Source: Clostridia bacterium (GTDB lineage: Bacteria > Bacillota_A > Clostridia > Lachnospirales > Lachnospiraceae). Taken from it: a DNA stretch of 7,281 bases. Position 1 is the stretch's first letter. The number at the start of each line of letters is the position of its first letter. The DNA lies in contig JAAYYM010000453.1 of NCBI GenBank assembly GCA_012515365.1, positions 1 through 7,281 on the forward strand, in the 5' to 3' direction. The notes under the pieces are model-generated. The model saw only the letters and a program-made list of their open reading frames with translations. It had not been told where the DNA came from and did not search any database. Shown one piece after another: positions 1-4,148 of the stretch. The position numbers and the translations under genes were made by a program.

Positions 1-287
1 ATAATGCTTCTGTTATGCCTGTCAGGATTAAATGACAATAGATTTTCGGGAAGAAGTTTGGATGAAAAATAATTGCTTTTTTCTTCCATGCGTGAGAGAT
101 CAATAATATTATTCATCGCTTCCTTTGTAATAGGCCTCGCTGCTCCAAGAATAGGTTTTCCTTTTCTTTTTGTTACTACATTTTGTATTTCAACATAAAA
201 TGTATCATTTCTGCTTGCCCTTAATGTTGTACTTCTGTATATGGTAACGACAGCTGATACTTCGATCGAGTCTTCTTTATTTTGCAT
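1..287 (-). CDS. PRTRC system protein B, N-terminal part (runs off left edge)
   Basis: This frame opens at ATG 285-287 and stays open to the window edge, giving 95 complete codons. The visible protein starts MQNKEDSIEVSAVVTIYRS. It carries two blocks I recognise from PRTRC protein B: GAARPITKEAMNNI (about residues 48-61; family pattern G-AGRPLT followed by a helix) and LLPENLLSFNPDR (78-90; family pattern LP-N-L-PD). PRTRC B belongs to a ParB/ThiF-related cassette found on plasmids and islands, and its biochemical function is unknown. The gene is the last of the coupled PRTRC run in this window. Its start lies inside the 3' end of the preceding frame, an overlap of 67 nt, and has no clear Shine-Dalgarno. 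The overlap suggests translational coupling, or that a later start is used. The C-terminus is missing only because the window ends. Confidence 0.8.
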   Translation of the reverse strand, partial: MQNKEDSIEVSAVVTIYRSTTLRASRNDTFYVEIQNVVTKRKGKPILGAARPITKEAMNNIIDLSRMEEKSNYFSSKLLPENLLSFNPDRHNRSI

Positions 288-598
288 TTCTTTGCTTTTT
301 CTGTTTCAATGTATTCTCTTATATCATCAAATAAGTCTGATCCTATCTCAAAAGATTTCATAAGTAATTCTGGTATCTTCTGAAATGTATCTTCATGTAA
401 CTTTCTTGCTGTATCAAAATCTTCTTTTGTTCTGCAATCAACTACTGTACATGGATAAATCTCTCCTAAATTTCCTTGCGTTTCTCCGAGCTGAGCACAT
501 AAATCGCGGATATATGATTCATCGCTAAACCAAAGTATTCTAAATACCTGGTCTATCTCTACTGGATTACCATCATTATATAAATCGTCTTCTTCGAT
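221..598 (-). CDS. Probable C-terminal half of PRTRC system protein F, separated by an in-frame TAA; ATC possible start
   Basis: This frame is the direct continuation, in the same phase, of the 614-1336 gene beyond its TAA (614-616), and it stays open to TAA at 221-223. It has no ATG, GTG or TTG near its 5' end. A strong GAGGAG (605-610) sits immediately after the upstream stop, and six bases later comes ATC (596-598), so a non-AUG start giving about 125 aa is possible. Stop readthrough would instead give about 371 aa in total. The protein reads IEEDDLYNDG..., then LWFSDESYIRDLCAQLGE and a helical tail. From memory, this arrangement resembles the C-terminal end of PRTRC F (I-DD-V...GE-TDL followed by helices), and the joined length also fits that family. 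Alternatives are a nonsense mutation, a sequence error (ATC for ATG, or the TAA), or two real subunits. Confidence 0.6.
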   Translation of the reverse strand: MEEDDLYNDGNPVEIDQVFRILWFSDESYIRDLCAQLGETQGNLGEIYPCTVVDCRTKEDFDTARKLHEDTFQKIPELLMKSFEIGSDLFDDIREYIETEKAKKCKIKKTRSKYQLSLPYTEVQH

Positions 599-610
599 TC
601 CTTGCTCCTC
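599..610 (-). promoter_or_regulatory. Strong Shine-Dalgarno right after the PRTRC F stop, placed before an ATC codon
   Basis: On the minus strand GAGGAG (605-610) is followed by CAAGGA and then ATC at 596-598. The spacing is ideal for initiation, yet no AUG, GUG or UUG is there. The site begins one codon after the TAA of the upstream gene, a layout typical of termination-reinitiation. It argues that the downstream half is, or was, translated as a separate product. Confidence 0.55.
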
Positions 611-613
611 TAT

Positions 614-1336
614 TTAAGCATGCCTTGCGGTTGAAGATATTGTATCCAAATCCCAATCAATGTCATCCATTTTTTCTGTTTTCAGCATCCAGTTTAGCGC
701 AGAATCATGTAGTTCACTTGGAAGAGAAGACTTTTCTAGAAGCTTAATTGCTTTATTATGATTGAAGAAATTTGATGACAATAATTGCCTGTATTTCATG
801 TGCCATTTCCTGTAAAGCTTCATTTCTCTTTCAAGCTCGAATGTAGAATCGCCTTCTTCTATTATCTCAGACAGAGTATCAAGTTCCCATTCGCCATAAT
901 AGTTTGAATCTATTAGAGGAACATCTCTACTACTCATAATGCTTAATACCATACATATAAAATCATGAAATGGCTTATTTATAGCATGTAAGTCAGGCAG
1001 GACTGAAATTGATACAGCATAAAGAGTATTTCCTGGATAATCATCAAAGACTCTTACTTTGATTATGAATCTATCGTTATTCTCATCATAATCTATCCAG
1101 AATTTTCGATCTGAATAACTCATACTAATATCAGTCAATTTCCTTATGAATAGATCATATAATTGTTTCTCTGACAAAAGAGAGAAGTCAATCTTTTTGT
1201 CAAATCTTTCAAACTCAGATTTAAAGATAGGGATTATCTCTTTCATGGCTTTTATTGCCATATTCCTTCCTTTTATCAGATCATGATAATCTGTTTCAAA
1301 GATTATTTTTGCTGAAGTTTCATCTTTCGATCTCAT
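614..1336 (-). CDS. Probable PRTRC system protein F, N-terminal part (240 aa)
   Basis: The predicted protein is 240 aa, acidic and mostly helical, with no signal peptide or membrane segment. I assign it to PRTRC F from position in the cassette (after E and C, before B) and from a central pattern, VSISVLPDL (108-116), a helix, then PLIDSNYYGEW (140-150). These resemble the L-NLG helix and the P-ITP-aromatic region of PRTRC F as I remember it; sequence similarity is weak. Its ATG overlaps the TGA of the preceding 57-aa gene (ATGA), so translation is coupled. The usual PRTRC F is over 340 aa, and the missing third lies in the same frame beyond the TAA at 614-616. The function of PRTRC F is unknown. 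The family call is moderate; that this is a real gene is nearly certain. Confidence 0.6.
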   Translation of the reverse strand: MRSKDETSAKIIFETDYHDLIKGRNMAIKAMKEIIPIFKSEFERFDKKIDFSLLSEKQLYDLFIRKLTDISMSYSDRKFWIDYDENNDRFIIKVRVFDDYPGNTLYAVSISVLPDLHAINKPFHDFICMVLSIMSSRDVPLIDSNYYGEWELDTLSEIIEEGDSTFELEREMKLYRKWHMKYRQLLSSNFFNHNKAIKLLEKSSLPSELHDSALNWMLKTEKMDDIDWDLDTISSTARHA

Positions 1337-1506
1337 GGTAAGAATGGAATTAATTCTTCTGGAACAATAATTGTTTTTTCCTCTGATTTCCTTTCAATAC
1401 GTGAATAGTCACTTAATATGATTTGGGCCAGGTCATTCATGTATTTAAAAGAAACAGGCTGGGTATTGTCGTACTCCAGCCTGTTCACTGCTTCAAAGAA
1501 ATCCAT
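1333..1506 (-). CDS. 57-aa coupled small protein between PRTRC C and F
   Basis: The frame starts at ATG 1504-1506 and ends at TGA 1333-1335, giving 57 aa: MDFFEAVNRLEYDNTQ... ending ELIPFLP. Its start overlaps the stop of PRTRC C by one base (TAATG) and its stop overlaps the start of the next gene (ATGA). The gene therefore fills the gap exactly and is coupled on both sides, which is strong evidence that it is translated. The protein looks soluble, with two predicted helices (residues 2-11 and 22-36) and a short hydrophobic tail. I recognise no family. A 10-bp inverted repeat lies inside it (1453-1485). It may be a small accessory subunit of the cassette, but that is inference from position only. 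Confidence 0.8.
   Translation of the reverse strand: MDFFEAVNRLEYDNTQPVSFKYMNDLAQIILSDYSRIERKSEEKTIIVPEELIPFLP
1453..1485. repeat. Perfect 10-bp inverted repeat inside the 57-aa gene
   Basis: AACAGGCTGG (1453-1462) and CCAGCCTGTT (1476-1485) are exact reverse complements separated by 13 bases. The spacer adds a partial inner pairing (GTA with TAC). As RNA it would form a stable GC-rich hairpin between two coupled genes. As DNA it is a dyad of the kind bound by repressors or ParB-like proteins. It has no U-tract, so it is not an intrinsic terminator. Confidence 0.75.
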
Positions 1507-1727
1507 TACCCCTTTGTTCCGGCCGACCCGCTAAACTCATATGTAACCTTGTCAACTCCAATCATTGGCCCGGAGATTGAAGCATTAATAAGATGAGGAT
1601 AGTGTGTAGAATAAGACTCGAGGACCTGTTTTGGTGTCCAAGCTATGTTCGGATCTGAGAGAGTCATGCCTGTTTTCTTGTCGACAAACTCTCTTTTAAG
1701 CTCTTTTGTATGCATTTCACCACTCAT
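1506..1727 (-). CDS. PRTRC system protein C
   Basis: This 73-aa protein matches PRTRC protein C well along its length: REFV (12-15), LSDPNIAWTPKQVLESYSTHYP (23-44, family pattern L-DP-P-SPEEVRDFYA-YP), LINASISGP (46-54, family LTNA-V-GP), and the typical ending Y-F...GTKG (63-73). The molecular role is unknown; the family is a constant small member of the PRTRC cassette. The start overlaps the end of PRTRC E by 11 nt. A second in-frame ATG (Met5, 1713-1715) lies just after the E stop codon, and starting there would give 69 aa; both starts keep the whole conserved domain. The stop overlaps the start of the 57-aa gene. Confidence 0.92.
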   Translation of the reverse strand: MSGEMHTKELKREFVDKKTGMTLSDPNIAWTPKQVLESYSTHYPHLINASISGPMIGVDKVTYEFSGSAGTKG

Positions 1728-2334
1728 CGCTAGCTTCGTTTATTGGTTGATCATTGTTTGCAGCTGGAGTTTCCGGCATTTGCATTGTCTGTTGAGCTGC
1801 TGCGACAGGTGGAGCTTTTGGAGCTGGAGGCTTTGGCGTTGGAGCAGGACTTTGTGCTGACTTATTCTGCGGCTGAATTTCCGCCTGGGTTGTTACCGGT
1901 ATTTCTCCGGTTTCCTGATCAACATCATCAAAGACATTATCTGCTTCTTCATCTGTTGCATCAGAAAAAGGTAATCCTTCTGTTCCAGATGGCTCTTCTT
2001 TTGTGTCAGAAGCTTTTTCATCCTTTTTGCCTTTCCCTTTCTTCGTAGATGGAATGGTTGTTTTTGATGATGCTTCTACTTTTGATTTTTCAACTGCATC
2101 AAGATTAGATTTCAGTCCATTAAGAACTTCAACGCTTTTTGCAAGAGAATTCATAAATCCGGCCTCGAGCTGATCAGGAGTGCCAGACATACATAGAGGA
2201 ACAAACCCGGTAAGCGGTTCGTCATTTTTGTCTTTCGGGAGAGAGACCACTATTAGTCTCTCTCCGTCTGCTGTGATGGATATGACAACAGTCTTGTCGC
2301 CAATTATCCCTTTTAATTCTTCAAAGAATTTCAT
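1717..2334 (-). CDS. PRTRC system protein E
   Basis: The 205-aa protein has the conserved PRTRC E core at its N-terminus (residues 1 to about 75): MKFFEEL, a beta-rich stretch DKTVVISITADGERLIVVSLPK, then PLCMSGTPDQLEAGF (46-60), matching the family's L-GT-EELD block. From about residue 80 it is low-complexity and probably disordered: lysine-rich (KKGKGKKDEK near 97-106), then acidic, then proline/alanine-rich (APTPKPPAPKAPP near 164-176). That tail is typical of the family and may be a flexible tether. No function is established. It starts seven bases after the stop of the 321-aa gene without a Shine-Dalgarno, and overlaps PRTRC C. It contains no catalytic motif that I can see. Confidence 0.88.
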   Translation of the reverse strand: MKFFEELKGIIGDKTVVISITADGERLIVVSLPKDKNDEPLTGFVPLCMSGTPDQLEAGFMNSLAKSVEVLNGLKSNLDAVEKSKVEASSKTTIPSTKKGKGKKDEKASDTKEEPSGTEGLPFSDATDEEADNVFDDVDQETGEIPVTTQAEIQPQNKSAQSPAPTPKPPAPKAPPVAAAQQTMQMPETPAANNDQPINEASDEW

Positions 2335-2341
2335 TTTCGTT

Positions 2342-3307
2342 TTATTCGACTATTATTGCATCAGGAACATTCATCTCGAAACGATCCGTAAGGTAATCAG
2401 CCCAAAGATTGCTGTTATTTGCGATTTCTCCAATATCAACAATCCCCGGCTTCATAATGGATGTTCCCCAGCTATAAATATCCCACACGTTTGCAAGCCT
2501 TTCTTCTGCTCTGCGAGCCTGAATCATTTCCTTGGTGAAATTACTGAGCTCATGAGTGTCAAACGGAGTGACGCCTCCCTTGAAATAAGCCTGCTTGATT
2601 GCCCGGATATAAAGATCACCAATGATTTCTTCAATTACTGATTCATGTTGTGGGAGCTGAAGAGATTTCATTGTATCCATTATTTCATTCTGAACATTCC
2701 AGATCTGGTTCAGACCTTTTATCCATTTCCCAAGTTTGTGCATCAGGAGTTCCCATGGTGTTTCTCCACTTCTTCCATTATCATAGGAATAAGTACGAAG
2801 TATCGTTCCACCGAGAACATTGAAATTTGAACATTCATGAACGTTCATTCCAAATGCGATAGAGATACCTTCTTTGTTTATGGTAAGACCTATTGCGGCG
2901 TTACGCATATCAATACCTGTTCCCGCAAATACTCCGGGGATCTGAATAAGGTTAATAACCTTGTCATGTCTCCATCTATCAATAGGTGCTCTTTTTGAAT
3001 CAAATCCATCGGCTTTCTCAATGTCTGTGAGATATGCTTTCGAACTGTTCTGTTGAACATGAAACTCTCCTTCAGTGAAGTTGATATTTTCATCTCTGAG
3101 CATCCCTGTGATGATCGTATACATTGTCCAGAACTGAGTTGGAACTGTTCTTATTCCTACAAGTCCTGGGTCTCTCCTTATGCTGCTTGCAAGAGCAGGA
3201 AATGGGATACTCTGAACCTTATTTTCCTTCTGGAATTCGTAAATCATTGGTTCGGGTCTCTGTGCCGGAGTATTTGATCCGGGCTGCTTGGCTGTTACCT
3301 CTGTCAT
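2342..3307 (-). CDS. DUF932-like mobile-element protein (321 aa)
   Basis: The protein is soluble, 321 aa, with a disordered N-terminus (residues 1-20) and a mixed alpha/beta body. The stretch INLIQIPG (118-125), then MRNAAIGLTINKEGISIAFGMNVHECSNFNVL (134-165), follows the logic of the DUF932 / phage-plasmid-like family (a lysine-free strand, a G-I strand, then V-C-N). The Cys-Ser-Asn-Phe at 159-162 would correspond to that family's conserved VC-N motif. The C-terminal half is helical with an ERLANVWDIYSWGTSI block (269-284). DUF932 proteins are frequent on plasmids and phages; their role is unclear. The ATG overlaps the TGA of the 99-aa gene (ATGA), and PRTRC E follows after seven bases, so it belongs to the cassette transcript. 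The family call is by eye and weak. Confidence 0.55.
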   Translation of the reverse strand: MTEVTAKQPGSNTPAQRPEPMIYEFQKENKVQSIPFPALASSIRRDPGLVGIRTVPTQFWTMYTIITGMLRDENINFTEGEFHVQQNSSKAYLTDIEKADGFDSKRAPIDRWRHDKVINLIQIPGVFAGTGIDMRNAAIGLTINKEGISIAFGMNVHECSNFNVLGGTILRTYSYDNGRSGETPWELLMHKLGKWIKGLNQIWNVQNEIMDTMKSLQLPQHESVIEEIIGDLYIRAIKQAYFKGGVTPFDTHELSNFTKEMIQARRAEERLANVWDIYSWGTSIMKPGIVDIGEIANNSNLWADYLTDRFEMNVPDAIIVE

Positions 3308-3603
3308 AACTGAGTTAATTTTTGGTCTATAATTGATTTTAAAAGTTTTCCCTTTTCGTTTACCTTCTCGATAAACTTTGTTGCATCACGATATCTGAAT
3401 GAGTTAGGATTCTTTTTACGATACTCTTCAGTAAGAACCTTTTTATAAAACTCACGTTCGATCTTCATGTATGTGATAATGCTCTGACATTCATCAAGAG
3501 ACAAGGTGCTCATCAGTTTGTTAAAGTCTTCTTCTTTGGAGTTCATAAGGGAAGCACCGAATCCCTTTTCTACTCTGCGAAAGACCGCTTCGTTTATATC
3601 CAT
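3304..3603 (-). CDS. 99-aa helical protein opening the PRTRC operon
   Basis: Soluble, highly charged and helical protein with no family that I recognise. Residues 24-55 (KEEDFNKLMSTL followed by DECQSIITYM) and the C-terminal part read like a small helical bundle. It is the first gene of the coupled run: its TGA overlaps the start of the 321-aa gene. The ATG at 3601-3603 has no Shine-Dalgarno (upstream AACAGAACTAA), which is common in Bacteroidota. It begins about 45 bases downstream of the tmRNA terminator, so the cassette is transcribed either from a promoter in that short AT-rich gap or by readthrough from the tmRNA gene. Confidence 0.75.
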   Translation of the reverse strand: MDINEAVFRRVEKGFGASLMNSKEEDFNKLMSTLSLDECQSIITYMKIEREFYKKVLTEEYRKKNPNSFRYRDATKFIEKVNEKGKLLKSIIDQKLTQL

Positions 3604-3608
3604 TTAGT

Positions 3609-3648
3609 TCTGTTATTAAATTTGAATGAAAAATAAATTCTTTTATCA
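3609..3648 (-). promoter_or_regulatory. Candidate promoter region of the PRTRC operon (repeat copy 1)
   Basis: This short AT-rich gap holds AAAGAATTTATTTT followed by ATTCAAATTTAATAAC on the minus strand. It closely parallels the region upstream of the exported-protein gene (5200-5234), which reads AAAGAATTTATTTT then ATTCGAATTTTATA just before a TATATTTG box. Here the TATATTTG itself is missing. The shared sequence ahead of two transcription units suggests a promoter or operator element. Confidence 0.35.
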
Positions 3649-3687
3649 AAAAAAACGGAGGGATAAGCACCTTGTACCTTCCCTCCG
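3648..3687 (-). terminator. Pseudoknotted terminator at the 3' end of the tmRNA coding piece
   Basis: CGGAGGG (3681-3687) pairs perfectly with CCCTCCG (3656-3662), followed by eight U residues (3648-3655), giving an intrinsic terminator on the minus strand. Its loop contains the 3' strand of another helix (GTGCTTAT, 3663-3670), which pairs with ATAAGCAC at 3699-3706. The terminator stem is therefore also the second stem of an H-type pseudoknot. Confidence 0.8.
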
Positions 3688-3822
3688 TCGGTTGCCGAGT
3701 GCTTATGCAGCCAGCTTAACCTGTGCTCTTTCGAGCAGATTAATTGATTTGCCGTTTAATTGGCATGCTTGTCATCTTCAACGATCTATACTTTCCTATG
3801 CCGTCTAAACCAAGTCAGCCCC
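3656..3822 (-). ncRNA. ssrA: tmRNA coding piece (5' half of the mature RNA)
   Basis: The predicted 5' end at 3822 is where RNase P would cut to free GGGGCUGA. The following CUUGGUUUAGACGG matches the tmRNA D-loop pattern UGG-UU-GAC. After the 5' strand of P2 comes GCAUGCC, which resembles the conserved end of P2 in other tmRNAs. The space between P2 and the tag is only about 15 nt, so a full PK1 is absent; at most a UGCC/GGCA hairpin can form. The tag frame follows, then an H-type pseudoknot: stem 1 ATAAGCAC (3699-3706) with GTGCTTAT (3663-3670), stem 2 CGGAGGG (3681-3687) with CCCTCCG (3656-3662). A small hairpin TCGG-CAA-CCGA (3688-3698) sits in the first loop. The piece is about 167 nt, far shorter than the 5' part of a one-piece tmRNA. 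Confidence 0.85.
3703..3753 (-). other. tmRNA tag reading frame, GKSINLLERAQVKLAA-stop
   Basis: Reading from GGC (3751-3753) to TAA (3703-3705) gives 16 codons ending Leu-Ala-Ala. This is the C-terminal signal for ClpXP-type proteases found in tmRNA tags such as ANDENYALAA of E. coli and the GKTNSF...ALAA tag of Bacillus. The resume codon GGC (Gly) is preceded by UAAAC. This keeps U at -5 and A at -4, which in E. coli precede the GCA resume codon (UAGUC). The neighbouring frame starting GCA has no timely stop and does not end in AA, so the Gly frame is preferred. The stop codon lies inside the first helix after the tag, as in the standard P5 arrangement. Confidence 0.8.
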
Positions 3823-4052
3823 ATGTACGCCCCATTTTTGTCATTCTCACTGAGAGGGACGTTTCTCGACCTCAGATCATCCAGTCGCTATCTGGCATCT
3901 TCTTAGCTCGCCGTACTATCGCGACGGATTAGCGAACACTGGCAAGTGATGAGATAGAAGCAATCAATTAGGCACACATAGCTATTCAGCAATACGCAAT
4001 TCTTATGTGCTTTATTCGACTGCGTATCTAAAAGTCTATTGATTGCTTCCCG
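3823..4052 (-). other. Intervening segment of the permuted tmRNA, highly structured
   Basis: These 230 bases separate the discriminator A (4053) from the first G of the coding piece (3822). They should be removed during maturation by RNase P and 3' trimming. Next to the acceptor end, a perfect 12-bp inverted repeat GAAGCAATCAAT / ATTGATTGCTTC (3957-3968 and 4038-4049) encloses two crossing helices (3975-3980 with 4004-4009, and 3992-3998 with 4021-4027), an H-type pseudoknot. The rest holds smaller hairpins: CCAG/CTGG (3881-3895), CCGT/ACGG (3911-3927) and CTGAG/CTCAG (3850-3875). No protein frame is credible here. CCA is not encoded after the discriminator (CGG follows). Confidence 0.7.
3957..4049. 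repeat. 12-bp perfect inverted repeat enclosing a pseudoknot
   Basis: GAAGCAATCAAT (3957-3968) and ATTGATTGCTTC (4038-4049) are exact reverse complements 69 bases apart. Between them, on the minus strand, ATACGCA pairs with TGCGTAT (4021-4027 and 3992-3998) and CACATA pairs with TATGTG (4004-4009 and 3975-3980) in crossed order. This stem directly abuts the acceptor end of the tmRNA and may help define its 3' end. Confidence 0.8.
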
Positions 4053-4126
4053 TGGAGCTGCCGGGAGTCGAACCCGGGTCCGGTCATATTATTCTTTAGA
4101 CCTCCAATGACAATATCTTAAAGAAC
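4053..4126 (-). ncRNA. ssrA: tmRNA acceptor piece (3' half of the mature RNA)
   Basis: The minus strand reads GGAC, then CCGGG-TTCGACT-CCCGG (T stem 4073-4077 and 4061-4065, loop 4066-4072), then CAGCTCC and discriminator A at 4053. GGAC before the T arm and the GUUC-A-C loop core are hallmarks of tmRNA 3' ends. The upstream bases 4082-4113 form the 3' strand of P2 with the coding piece. The 5' end is inferred as about seven bases after the TATATTTG promoter box, giving a piece of roughly 74 nt, in the range of known two-piece acceptor RNAs. The G-U wobble at the third acceptor pair (GGGGC with GCUCC), a determinant for alanyl-tRNA synthetase, is present. Confidence 0.88.
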
Positions 4127-4132
4127 TTTGTT

Positions 4133-4140
4133 CAAATATA
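4133..4140 (-). promoter_or_regulatory. Bacteroidota-type -7 promoter box of the tmRNA gene
   Basis: TATATTTG on the minus strand matches the Bacteroidota -7 consensus TAnnTTTG. It lies about 20 nt before the first paired base of the acceptor piece, which places the transcript start near 4126. A convincing -33 box was not found. The same eight bases occur before the exported-protein gene at 5193-5200. Confidence 0.6.
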
Positions 4141-4148
4141 ATAATTTA

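Larger units (their letters stand above)
3648..4126 (-). ncRNA. ssrA: Circularly permuted two-piece tmRNA gene (whole locus)
   Basis: tmRNA rescues stalled ribosomes and adds a degradation tag. Here its halves are in reversed order. In transcription order they are: the 3' half with T arm and acceptor strand (4053 to about 4126), an intervening segment (3823-4052), then the 5' half with GGGGCTGAC, D-loop, tag frame and pseudoknot (3656-3822). The halves match each other. The acceptor strands pair over 7 bp (GGGGCUG 3816-3822 with CAGCUCC 4054-4060). P2 pairs as AUGACAA (3769-3775) with UUGUCAU (4107-4113), UAGAUC (3783-3788) with GGUCUA (4097-4102), and GG-CAUA (3797-3802) with UAUG-A-CC (4082-4088). 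This is the permuted architecture known in alphaproteobacteria, some cyanobacteria and some betaproteobacteria. The upstream box TATATTTG (4133-4140) and the U-tract terminator delimit the transcript. SmpB, alanyl-tRNA synthetase and CCA addition would come from the host. Confidence 0.88.

Noticed and set aside
1645..2641. Several plus-strand frames opposite PRTRC C and E and the 321-aa gene
   Set aside because: They are antisense shadows of clear minus-strand genes with family matches; no ribosome binding sites or recognisable domains.
2890..3093. 67-aa minus-strand frame inside the 321-aa gene
   Set aside because: Out-of-frame shadow within a longer, better supported gene that is coupled on both sides.
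3850..3885. Hammerhead ribozyme core suggested by CTGA...GAAAC on the minus strand
   Set aside because: The core would need CUGAUGA and a stem II before GAAA; here CTGAGG follows and the required helices are not formed.
3626..3932. Two plus-strand frames of about 60 aa across the tmRNA region
   Set aside because: They run antisense through the terminator, tag and D-loop of the tmRNA gene and show no protein-like features.
3823..4052. Group I intron or transposon inserted between the tmRNA halves
   Set aside because: An insertion would leave the 5' half upstream of the 3' half. Here the order is reversed, the gene boundaries have a promoter and a terminator, and no intron core, endonuclease frame or target duplication is seen.
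4053..4081. A tRNA gene suggested by the T arm and acceptor strand
   Set aside because: No D arm or anticodon arm lies upstream, and the GGAC before the T arm and the matching 5' half at 3816-3822 identify it as tmRNA.
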